Made by a program: the position numbers and the translations under genes. 6,543 nt of DNA from Bacteroidales bacterium. GTDB lineage: Bacteria > Bacteroidota > Bacteroidia > Bacteroidales > F082. Of the stretch, positions 1 to 4,739 are shown in pieces. Position 1 is the stretch's first letter, and every line of letters starts with the position of its first letter. The notes under the pieces are model-generated. The model made no database searches and was not told the origin of the DNA. It worked only from the letters and a program-made list of their open reading frames with translations. Location of the stretch: contig JAEEII010000199.1 of the NCBI GenBank assembly GCA_016281295.1, positions 1 through 6,543 of the forward strand, written 5' to 3'.

Positions 1-2
1 AC

Positions 3-404
3 AAAGATAAAGATGGACTTGTCGGCAAATGGGAATATCAATCGGCCATTAGAGAAAGAATCAGCAATGCTGATCCCAACGATGTGTGGACCGTTGAGGA
101 ACCTCCTACCAACCTGACAATGGAAATCAGAGAGTTCAAAAGAGACGGGACTATGTCACAATACACTGAAGTCAACTATATTGATGTGGGTGACTATGTA
201 GAGACGTGGGATTGGAAATTATCAGATGACAAAAAGATAATTCATTTCACTAATGGGAGAAGTAACCTAAACGATGATTATGATTATAAAGACTACGACG
301 AAGAAGTCCTGACCCTTGACGAAGATCAGTTGATTACGCGATACACGTCAACAGGGCCGGAATACACGTTTATTTGGACAACTACTTTCAATCGCCTCAG
401 ATAA
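3..404 (+). CDS. Lipocalin-like domain protein, 5' end missing
   Basis: The reading frame is open from the left window edge and ends at TAA 402-404, giving about 133 visible residues. The true start lies upstream; the GTG at 84 is internal, because coding sequence continues before it (the visible part begins with KDKDGLVGKWEY). The G-K-W-E motif followed by alternating beta-type segments and a 'F..DGT' turn resembles the small lipocalin-like proteins common in Bacteroidetes, many of which are exported lipoproteins. The signal peptide, if there is one, is outside the window. The segment around residues 80-105 is very acidic (many D, E and Y). No ligand or enzymatic function can be read from it. 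The family call is inference from the GKWE motif and beta pattern; an unrelated beta-barrel protein is possible. Confidence 0.68.
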   Translation, partial: KDKDGLVGKWEYQSAIRERISNADPNDVWTVEEPPTNLTMEIREFKRDGTMSQYTEVNYIDVGDYVETWDWKLSDDKKIIHFTNGRSNLNDDYDYKDYDEEVLTLDEDQLITRYTSTGPEYTFIWTTTFNRLR

Positions 405-472
405 TCATTATTGAGCCCATACGTCTAAGCAGAAACTGCAACTTCGCTGAATTATCAAACGATTCAAAAACA

Positions 473-1183
473 ATGAAGGAAAGAATTGCATTCATAACGG
501 GTGCCAATAAAGGCATCGGATTTGGTATTGCCAAACATCTTGGACTGAGCGGCTGGAGAATCATCGTCGGAGCGAGGAATCAGGTACGCGCTGAAGAGGC
601 GATTAGTAAACTGACCGCATTAGGCGTTGAAGTGCCCGGCTGGGTACACATCGAGCTGGCCGACCTTGCCAGCGTGGAGCAGGCCGCCCGCGAGCTGAAC
701 GAGCAATATCCCGAGCTCTCGCTGTTGATCAACAATGCCGGCATCCCGGGCGACATGAGTGTGGATAGCCAGCACACGGAATTGGCTGACATCCGCGAGA
801 CTCTTGACGTAAACTTCATCGGCACTTTCGCCCTGACCAAGCTGATGATTCCCGTGATGGCGAAAAACAGCGGCCGCATCGTCAACGTCACCGTGCCGTC
901 GGAAATCAGCCCCTACTGGCATCCGTTGGCCTACGTCACGAGCAAAGCCGCACAGAATGCCATGATGGGCGTGATGGCTATGGAGTTCCAGCAGAACAAC
1001 CTTCCGGTGGAGATCTTCTCGGTGCATCCGGGTCCCACCACCACCGACTTGAACGACAACATGAGCCTCCCCGGCTTCCACGACATCGACACCGTGGGAC
1101 AAAAATTCGCGGAGCTTCTGAATGATGGCAAGAGTCACCAAGGGGAATTCGTGGAGTTATATCCGATTGTCAAGGAGGACTAA
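473..1183 (+). CDS. Short-chain dehydrogenase/reductase (SDR)
   Basis: A 236-residue classical-size SDR, expected to be a cytosolic NAD(P)-dependent oxidoreductase of unknown substrate. The Rossmann nucleotide motif TGANKGIG is at residues 9-16, the NNAG motif at 87-90, the structural Asn at 114 (DVNFIG) and the active-site YxxxK at Tyr154/Lys158, followed by the H-P-G-P segment at 185-188. I chose ATG 473 because it places TGxxxGIG at the usual distance from the N-terminus; an in-frame TTG at 374 overlaps the preceding gene and adds a non-SDR extension. Oddly, the position 13 residues before Tyr154, normally the catalytic Ser, reads Val141 (NVTVPSEIS), with Thr140 and Ser143 close by. The 3' half of the gene is GC-rich relative to its flanks. 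It is single and not clearly in an operon; the cupin follows after 79 bp. Confidence 0.93.
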   Translation: MKERIAFITGANKGIGFGIAKHLGLSGWRIIVGARNQVRAEEAISKLTALGVEVPGWVHIELADLASVEQAARELNEQYPELSLLINNAGIPGDMSVDSQHTELADIRETLDVNFIGTFALTKLMIPVMAKNSGRIVNVTVPSEISPYWHPLAYVTSKAAQNAMMGVMAMEFQQNNLPVEIFSVHPGPTTTDLNDNMSLPGFHDIDTVGQKFAELLNDGKSHQGEFVELYPIVKED

Positions 1184-1262
1184 GACCTTTGCCACAGACG
1201 CACAATTGCGATTGAAGGTGCGGATAAGTAAATGCGGGAGAAAACCTTAATTTGAAATAAGT

Positions 1263-1727
1263 ATGGACGCGACGGAATACATCCAAAAACTGGGCCTCGT
1301 TCCGCATCCGGAAGGGGGTTATTACCGCCAGTTGTATGGCAACGACGAAACGGGCGAAAAGCCAATCTCCACCATCTATTACATGCTGACCGCTAACGAC
1401 ATATCGGCGTTCCATCGTCTGCACAATATGGTGGAAATCTGGTATTTTCACGCGGGCGATCCGCTCAACATCTATGTAATCGACCCAGACGGAACCCTGA
1501 CTACCCATCAACTTTCCGAGCAGAACGAAATGCAGGTGATCATCCAACCGGAGCAGTGGTTTGCCGCCGAGATCCCTTCCAAATGCGGTTTCTGCCTCGT
1601 CGGATGTGCCGTCGGTCCGGCCTTCCGTTTCGAGAACTTCGAGTTGGCAAAGAAGGACGAATTGCTGAAGCTGTACCCGCAGCACGGTGAGTTGATTGAA
1701 AGAATGTGTAAGGAAATTAGTTTGTAG
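1263..1727 (+). CDS. Cupin of the DUF985 (Cupin_5) family
   Basis: A 154-residue protein that matches the DUF985/Cupin_5 pattern along its whole length. It opens with L-x-L-x-P-H-P-E-G-G-Y-Y (residues 10-21). It continues with S-T-I-Y-Y-M-L (36-42) and the metal/ligand-pocket stretch S-x-F-H-R-L-H (48-54) with E58, W60 and H63. It closes with Q-W-F-A-A and G-C-A-V-G-P-A-F-R-F-E-N-F-E, typical of the last strands of the barrel. The family is a small cytosolic beta-barrel whose reaction is not established; carbohydrate or nucleotide-sugar binding has been suggested for relatives. Start ATG 1263 precedes the conserved N-terminus directly; no Shine-Dalgarno is present, as usual in Bacteroidetes. 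Its stop codon lies only 9 bp before repeat copy A, which probably forms the 3' end of its mRNA. Confidence 0.92.
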   Translation: MDATEYIQKLGLVPHPEGGYYRQLYGNDETGEKPISTIYYMLTANDISAFHRLHNMVEIWYFHAGDPLNIYVIDPDGTLTTHQLSEQNEMQVIIQPEQWFAAEIPSKCGFCLVGCAVGPAFRFENFELAKKDELLKLYPQHGELIERMCKEISL

Positions 1728-1736
1728 GATATTATA

Positions 1737-1862
1737 CATCGGCGACGGCATCATGCCGGAGGCATGAGACGCACCGACAGGCGCAATTAACACCATACAA
1801 GCGAAGCGCAGTGTGGTGACGCGGACGGGCGCGGTCAGAGCAGGCATCTCGGAGAGATGCGA
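1737..1862 (+). repeat. Complex REP-like repeat, copy A
   Basis: Three stem-loops lie in a row. The outer hairpin 1751-1767 has 7 bp arms TCATGCC/GGCATGA and loop GGA. The central REP hairpin 1791-1818 has outer stem CACCATAC/GTGTGGTG, inner stem GCG/CGC and loop AAG. It is entered through the 20-mer CAATTAACACCATACAAGCG (1784-1803), which is identical in copies B and C. The inner hairpin 1844-1860 is GCATCTC-GGA-GAGATGC. A degenerate direct repeat (GACAGGCGCA at 1776 and GACGGGCGCG at 1824) flanks the central hairpin. The left boundary is set by similarity to copy C starting at CATCG. The copy lies between the convergent cupin and transposase genes and could end transcripts from both sides. 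Confidence 0.88.
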
Positions 1863-1865
1863 TAA

Positions 1866-2315
1866 TCAGTTCTGGAGAAAATACTCCTCCTTTATCTCAA
1901 CGCCGTTCTCGACGAGGAATTGTCGGTACTCCTCGGCGAATGTCACGTGACGATGGTGCTCCTTCTGCTTGGCGATATACCCTACTATCATGTCTTTGTC
2001 GCGAAGATTGTATGAAAAGCCGGAGTACTCTTTCGTCCAGCCGTCGAAAAGCGGGAAATGAGGATTTGCCTTGAGCCACTTGCTGGTGGAGATTTTGAGC
2101 TCTTGGACAAACTTGGACATTGCCAAGGTCGCAGGCAGAGATACGAAAAGATGCACATGGTCGGGCATACCGCCGATACGATAAAGACGGGCTCCTTTGT
2201 TGTTGATGAAACCAAGCATGTAAGAGTATAGCTCTCGCTCGTGATCTTCGACTATGGCGGGAATGCTGCAGTGTGTGCGGAGGATGATGTGATAGGATGT
2301 CTGTGTGTAACTCAT
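1866..2315 (-). CDS. REP-associated / IS200-type Y1 (HUH) transposase
   Basis: A 149-residue single-domain HUH nuclease of the Y1 transposase family, which cuts and rejoins single-stranded DNA at hairpin-marked ends through a 5'-phosphotyrosine. The metal-binding HUH motif is His53-Val-His55 within G-G-M-P-D-H-V-H-L-F-V. The presumed catalytic tyrosine is Tyr113 in G-Y-I-A-K-Q-K, followed by the usual E-H-H-R segment and an acidic C-terminal helix with F-A-E-E-Y. All expected catalytic residues are present and the frame is intact, so it looks functional. Length fits the family (about 140-170 aa). The start ATG 2313-2315 gives the usual short lead into the first strand (Y-H-I-I-L-R-T). It is the only - strand gene here and lies between inverted repeat copies A and B, the basis for calling it RAYT-like rather than a plain IS200 TnpA. 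An AT-rich leader with repeated TTTATAGT (on +) lies upstream. Confidence 0.93.
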   Translation of the reverse strand: MSYTQTSYHIILRTHCSIPAIVEDHERELYSYMLGFINNKGARLYRIGGMPDHVHLFVSLPATLAMSKFVQELKISTSKWLKANPHFPLFDGWTKEYSGFSYNLRDKDMIVGYIAKQKEHHRHVTFAEEYRQFLVENGVEIKEEYFLQN

Positions 2316-2322
2316 AATTTTA

Positions 2323-2363
2323 TTTATAGTTTTTTTTATAGTTGTTATTATTTTGTTTATAGT
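2323..2363 (-). promoter_or_regulatory. AT-rich leader with three TTTATAGT repeats upstream of the transposase
   Basis: The octamer TTTATAGT occurs at 2323, 2335 and 2356 on the + strand, which is ACTATAAA reading toward the transposase. It lies in a very AT-rich tract directly before the transposase start codon. No TAnnTTTG promoter match is visible on the - strand here. The octamers may be promoter or binding elements, or simply low-complexity sequence; the assignment is tentative. Confidence 0.3.
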
Positions 2364-2401
2364 ATGATAGTAACGGAGAGATGGTCGGATTATTGTGTCA
2401 G

Positions 2402-2515
2402 TCGCATCTCTCCGAGATGCTCATAGCGCGTGCGCATCCGTTTTCACCACACTGCGCTACGCTTGTATGGTGTTAATTGCACTGCGTGCGTATCGCCTCT
2501 CCGAGGCGACGACTG
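2402..2515 (-). repeat. Complex REP-like repeat, copy B (inverted)
   Basis: Same unit as copy A but reversed. The inner hairpin 2404-2420 (arms GCATCTC/GAGATGC, loop TCC on the + strand) has a stem and loop identical to A and C. The central hairpin 2445-2472 keeps the stem CACCACAC/GTATGGTG and an inner 3 bp stem, with loop CTA in place of A's CTT on this strand. The invariant 20-mer is at 2460-2479 (reverse complement). The outer hairpin 2493-2509 is TCGCCTC-TCC-GAGGCGA: its stem differs in sequence from that of A and C, but it keeps a 7 bp stem and the same 3-nt loop. The boundary beyond 2509 is uncertain. Confidence 0.88.
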
Positions 2516-2536
2516 AAATAGATTTGCTGATAATAC

Positions 2537-2560
2537 AAAGCACCCTCGTGAGGGTGCTTT
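2537..2560. terminator. Perfect 24-nt palindromic hairpin between copies B and C
   Basis: Arms AAAGCACCCTC and GAGGGTGCTTT form an 11 bp perfect stem around GT (effectively a 4-nt loop). It is GC-rich at the top and ends in short A and T runs, so it resembles a weak bidirectional intrinsic terminator. It sits 27 bp from copy B and 19 bp from copy C, so it may also be a structural part of the B-C pair. There is no long U-tract, which lowers confidence in a terminator role. Confidence 0.5.
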
Positions 2561-2579
2561 CACGTTAAGAAGTACTTTG

Positions 2580-2708
2580 CATCGACATCAGCACCATGCC
2601 GGAGGCATGAGACGTGCAGACAGGCACAATTAACACCATACAAGCGCGATAGCGCGTAGTGTGGTGACAGACAGGCACAGTCAGAGTAAGCATCTCGGAG
2701 AGATGCGA
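2580..2708 (+). repeat. Complex REP-like repeat, copy C
   Basis: Direct-orientation copy. The outer hairpin 2595-2609 is CATGCC-GGA-GGCATG. The 20-mer is at 2627-2646. The central hairpin 2634-2666 has the same 8 bp outer stem CACCATAC/GTGTGGTG, but its inner part is enlarged to GCGC-GATA-GCGC. The inner hairpin 2690-2706 is GCATCTC-GGA-GAGATGC. A perfect 12-bp direct repeat, CAGACAGGCACA, flanks the central hairpin at 2617 and 2668. Together with copy B it forms an inverted BIME-like pair around the palindrome at 2537-2560. Confidence 0.88.
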
Positions 2709-2718
2709 CCTGCAGTTC

Positions 2719-2752
2719 GTGCGTGACACCTCTCCGAGGCGATGCACCACAC
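2719..2752 (-). repeat. Truncated fourth repeat end, copy D
   Basis: GTGCGT, four unmatched bases and CCTCTCCGAGGCGA (2729-2742) match the outer end of copy B (2486-2509) in the same orientation. The hairpin is shortened to 4 bp (CCTC-TCC-GAGG). It is followed by CACCACAC at 2745-2752, the same octamer as one arm of B's central hairpin. The inner two thirds of the unit are missing. It lies 12 bp beyond the inner hairpin of copy C. Confidence 0.55.
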
Positions 2753-2757
2753 GATTG

Positions 2758-2792
2758 ACAAACAGTTTGTAAATGATACTTTTCTATTTTTG
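2758..2792 (+). promoter_or_regulatory. Bacteroidetes-type promoter with an overlapping palindrome
   Basis: The -7 element TATTTTTG (2785-2792) matches TAnnTTTG. TTTG at 2766-2769 can serve as the -33 element, but the 15 bp spacing is shorter than usual. That TTTG is part of a perfect inverted repeat ACAAAC-A-GTTTGT (2758-2770), which could be an operator. The promoter drives the gene starting at 2824. Confidence 0.5.
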
Positions 2793-2810
2793 CGCCAGCG
2801 ATGCTGGTGC
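2792..2810 (+). other. Hairpin at the predicted mRNA 5' end
   Basis: GCGCCAGC and GCTGGTGC form an 8 bp stem (one G-T pair) with loop GAT, starting right at the -7 element and ending 13 bp before the ATG at 2824. In RNA it would cap the 5' leader and could affect stability or start-codon access. Its form (arms plus a 3-nt loop) resembles the nearby REP hairpins, so it may instead be a stray repeat remnant. Confidence 0.4.
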
Positions 2811-2823
2811 ATTGACTTGAATT

Positions 2824-3291
2824 ATGACAAATTGGAAAAAGGAGATTGTGCCCACCCTCACCATACATCATAACCGCCATTGGTACGAGCCGAAGTTGCC
2901 GCATGCAGTCTTCATCAACGGACTATACGTCGGAATGATGAAAGACCACGACTTGCGCATTGAAATCCCGGCGGGTAGCTACAGTCTAAAGGTGCAGTTT
3001 GGCGGGCTTATTCCGCTGGGCAAAAGCGGCAAAAGCCTCGATTTGTCAGTCTCTTCCACCGCACAGGTGGAGGTGCCGCAAGAAGGAGACGTTCTCTGCG
3101 AGTTCCACGACCGCGAACGGCTGTGGAACATCCTCTTCGACATCGACCTCGTTCTCTGGGTAGTCTCGTGGTTCGTCACCCTGCCCCCGCTCTACAAAAT
3201 CCTGTCCGATGCTTTCTTTGTCATCTGGCTGGTGCGATTGGTGGTGATCAGGAAGAAGTATTATCGGATAAATGTTGGAATAATGCAGTGA
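2824..3291 (+). CDS. Small protein with PEGA-like N-terminus and two C-terminal membrane segments
   Basis: A 155-residue protein of unknown function. Residues 28-60 (A-V-F-I-N-G-x-Y-V-G ... I-P-A-G-S-Y-S-L-K-V-Q-F-G) have the layout of a PEGA-like or carbohydrate-type beta-sandwich repeat: an 'ING..vG' turn, then 'iPaGsY.l.v'. Residues 62-95 continue as beta strands. Two hydrophobic helices follow at about 103-122 and 128-142 and end in a basic R-K-K-Y-Y, suggesting membrane anchoring with the tail on the cytoplasmic side. There is no signal peptide, so the N-terminal domain is probably cytoplasmic. ATG 2824 is the first start after the promoter at 2785-2792. The next gene has its own promoter, so this gene is probably monocistronic. 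The domain call is by pattern only. Confidence 0.78.
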   Translation: MTNWKKEIVPTLTIHHNRHWYEPKLPHAVFINGLYVGMMKDHDLRIEIPAGSYSLKVQFGGLIPLGKSGKSLDLSVSSTAQVEVPQEGDVLCEFHDRERLWNILFDIDLVLWVVSWFVTLPPLYKILSDAFFVIWLVRLVVIRKKYYRINVGIMQ

Positions 3292-3298
3292 AATGATG

Positions 3299-3326
3299 AT
3301 TGCTCGTTGGAAAAAGTGTATCTTTG
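3299..3326 (+). promoter_or_regulatory. Promoter for the lipoprotein gene
   Basis: TATCTTTG (3319-3326) is an exact TAnnTTTG -7 match. ATTG at 3299-3302 or GTTG at 3306-3309 are the only -33 candidates, and both are weak. The region TCGTTGGAA...GTATCT is nearly repeated before the carbonic anhydrase gene (5154-5175, 19 of 22 positions identical). A leader of about 70 nt follows, containing a 12-codon frame (ATG 3355 to TAA 3393) of unknown meaning. Confidence 0.6.
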
Positions 3327-3401
3327 CAGTCGAAATCTTAAAAAAGAAACAGAAATGACAGTATGTTTCGTTAATATAGTTATAAACCAATAATTAATGC
3401 T

Positions 3402-4256
3402 ATGAAAAAGATGCTGATGATGTGCTTGGCAATGCTCGCCTTTGCGGCTTGTACCCCCGACAATCCGACACCAGACCCAACTCCTGACGTGCCAGAACAG
3501 GAGTGGCCCTTGCCCGCAAATCGCACTGGATATATTGTTGAGGAAATCACCCGGTACAGCGATGAAAACAACCATTATGAGGCCACGTATGAATATGACG
3601 AAAACAACCGTCTTGTTAAAAGGACTCTCCACTGTACGTATGAGGAGTGGCCTGGCGTAAAACATTCGACGTATGTGGATTCCATTGTGTATCAGAACGG
3701 TCACGTAAGCAGAATAATACAAACAGTTACCCCCGACGACCACTTATGGCATCCCGATATATTGTTCTATTATGACAATAAAAATCGTCTAGTAAGGACG
3801 GAATATGGCGACAATATTACCTGCTACGGTTACCATAATGGACGTCTTGACAGTATTTATTCACCCTACAGTGACGAATTATATGCCATCCTCGAATATG
3901 ATGATGCCGGAAATGTAGTGCGTGAACGTTACCGCACGTCGGAATTAGATTTGGTCGGCGAACCAACAGGGGTGTTTTACTTCGGTACTTTGGATTTCGA
4001 ATATGATAATAAACCACGTCCAAACTTTAACATGGACAATGCTTTTATCTACGAACCGATTTTTCAAATGGGTACTACATATCCAGCACATATTCGCAAC
4101 CTCTCGAAAAACAATATGACACGCTTTAGTGAAGGTCCCGAAATATGGGAATATGAATATAACGATCAAGGTCTTCCCGAAACAATGTACCGTCAATTTG
4201 GAGATAACGGACCGACACATGTTGGATGGAGATTTAAATATCGCCGTGTGGAATAA
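3402..4256 (+). CDS. Lipoprotein with YD-repeat-like beta segments
   Basis: A 284-residue exported lipoprotein. It has a short basic start, a hydrophobic stretch and the lipobox A-F-A-A-C with lipidated Cys17. A linker rich in P, D and T follows (residues 18-31), as is typical of Bacteroidetes surface lipoproteins. The body consists of degenerate repeats of the type 'Y-x-Y-D-x-x-x-R-L-V-x-x-x' at about 63-74, 122-133 and 164-175, with further variants at 97-105, 142-151 and 252-264 (E-Y-N-D-Q-G-L-P). This is the RHS/YD-like pattern seen in Bacteroidetes lipoproteins of the DUF4595 kind. It would form a beta-rich extracytoplasmic domain, perhaps for binding glycans or partners, but no ligand can be inferred. 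Start ATG 3402 is the only one giving a proper signal peptide. The gene is AT-richer than the SDR. The next gene has its own promoter. Confidence 0.88.
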   Translation: MKKMLMMCLAMLAFAACTPDNPTPDPTPDVPEQEWPLPANRTGYIVEEITRYSDENNHYEATYEYDENNRLVKRTLHCTYEEWPGVKHSTYVDSIVYQNGHVSRIIQTVTPDDHLWHPDILFYYDNKNRLVRTEYGDNITCYGYHNGRLDSIYSPYSDELYAILEYDDAGNVVRERYRTSELDLVGEPTGVFYFGTLDFEYDNKPRPNFNMDNAFIYEPIFQMGTTYPAHIRNLSKNNMTRFSEGPEIWEYEYNDQGLPETMYRQFGDNGPTHVGWRFKYRRVE

Positions 4257-4469
4257 AGTAATCCAAGGGGAAACCCCACCAATATGAAAAAACAAACTTA
4301 CGAAGGACAAGAATCATCAAGATCAAAGTAGCATGTTAAGCGAAAAGGTTTTCAAGCGAATGAACAGCACCGCTTGCCTGAAGAGACCATCAGCAAAATT
4401 GCCCGTAGTCACGGGTTGTATTGTAATCCTTGATAAGCAGTCAGACGATTGAACAAACGATAAAAACAC
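4257..4469 (+). other. Intergenic stretch, possibly with gene remnants
   Basis: No convincing gene is present. A weak hairpin GGGG-AAA-CCCC is at 4267-4277. A 15-codon frame starts at ATG 4284, and a 39-codon frame runs from ATG 4333 to TGA 4452. Another frame, open between stops at about 4332-4433, encodes the helix-like string LPEETISKIARSHGL, which looks more protein-like than the ATG frames and could be the end of a decayed gene. I do not recognise its family. Confidence 0.25.
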
Positions 4470-4502
4470 TATTTTGCTGTTCAAAATATTTTAGTATTTT
4501 TG
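4470..4502 (+). promoter_or_regulatory. Toxin-antitoxin promoter with candidate operator
   Basis: -33 TTTG (4473-4476) and -7 TATTTTTG (4495-4502) are separated by 18 bp, the best promoter match in the window. A perfect inverted repeat TATTTTG-CTGTT-CAAAATA (4470-4488) covers the -33 element and part of the spacer, and a second palindrome AAAATATTTT (4483-4492) overlaps it. Antitoxins usually repress their own operon through such sites, so this is a plausible operator. The antitoxin ATG follows 21 bp downstream. Confidence 0.65.
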
Positions 4503-4523
4503 CCGAATAAAAATAGATAAAAT

Positions 4524-4733
4524 ATGGCAACATTAACAATAACTTACGATGGGCGCAGTAAGGTGGCGCAGAGTGTTGTGGCGTTGATACGCTCGTTAGG
4601 GGACGTGTTTCACATTTCGCAGTCTCAAGAAGAGGCGAAAGAGCGCGAGTGGACAGCGGAAGAGGAACGACAAGCTTTCCTATGCACATCAAGAAATAAT
4701 ATGGCCCGCTGGTTGAACGAAAACAAAATCTAA
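4524..4733 (+). CDS. Putative antitoxin of the MazF/PemK-like module
   Basis: A 69-residue protein encoded directly before a MazF/PemK-like toxin, with 6 bp between stop and start. Its N-terminus (M-A-T-L-T-I-T-Y-D-G-R-S-K-V-A-Q-S-V-V-A-L-I-R-S) is a strand followed by a helix, the pattern of small Bacteroidetes antitoxins that dimerise and bind DNA through this part. The middle (about 34-50) is highly charged and probably disordered, and the C-terminal helix (N-M-A-R-W-L-N-E-N-K-I) would wrap around the toxin. The product is expected to neutralise the toxin and repress the promoter at 4470-4502. The role is inferred mainly from position, size and charge; the sequence family is not one I can name. 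ATG 4524 is the first start after the promoter. Confidence 0.77.
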   Translation: MATLTITYDGRSKVAQSVVALIRSLGDVFHISQSQEEAKEREWTAEEERQAFLCTSRNNMARWLNENKI

Positions 4734-4739
4734 CATCCT

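Larger units (their letters stand above)
1737..2515. mobile_element. REPtron-like unit: RAYT/IS200-type transposase between inverted repeat copies A and B
   Basis: A single-domain Y1 transposase gene (- strand, 1866-2315) is enclosed by two copies of the same complex repeat in opposite orientation. The inner GGA-loop hairpins face the gene: 1844-1860 is 5 bp from the stop codon and 2404-2420 is 88 bp upstream of the start. No tnpB-like gene is present and I see no target-site duplication, as expected for HUH elements. The arrangement corresponds to the REP-associated transposase plus flanking REPs (REPtron) known from enterobacteria and pseudomonads. The extent given runs from the outer end of A to the outer end of B. 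Whether it still moves as a unit or has been domesticated cannot be told from one locus. Confidence 0.75.

Noticed and set aside
374..472. Upstream TTG start extending the SDR
   Set aside because: It would overlap the preceding gene by 31 bp and add residues before the Rossmann fold not seen in SDRs; ATG 473 fits.
620..1141. Long - strand open frame opposite the SDR
   Set aside because: It is antisense to a clear SDR with all main motifs; its composition (rich in H, V, G) is typical of a shadow frame.
1170..1847. Long - strand open frame opposite the cupin and repeat A
   Set aside because: It crosses a well-supported cupin gene and a repeat, and shows no domain; a shadow of GC-rich coding sequence.
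1737..2515. Ordinary IS200/IS605 insertion
   Set aside because: Not fully excluded, but IS200/IS605 ends are single, non-identical hairpins, not inverted copies of one complex repeat that also occurs outside the element.
1737..2752. CRISPR array
   Set aside because: The repeats are long, few, in alternating orientation and contain several hairpins; there are no regular spacers and no cas genes.
3355..3393. 12-codon leader frame before the lipoprotein
   Set aside because: No codon run or attenuator-like hairpins; likely chance. Mentioned only within the promoter entry.
3261..3743. - strand frame opposite the lipoprotein start
   Set aside because: It covers the promoter and signal peptide of a convincing lipoprotein and has no recognisable features.
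4267..4277. GGGG-AAA-CCCC as terminator of the lipoprotein gene
   Set aside because: Stem of only 4 bp and no T-tract after it; too weak to annotate separately.
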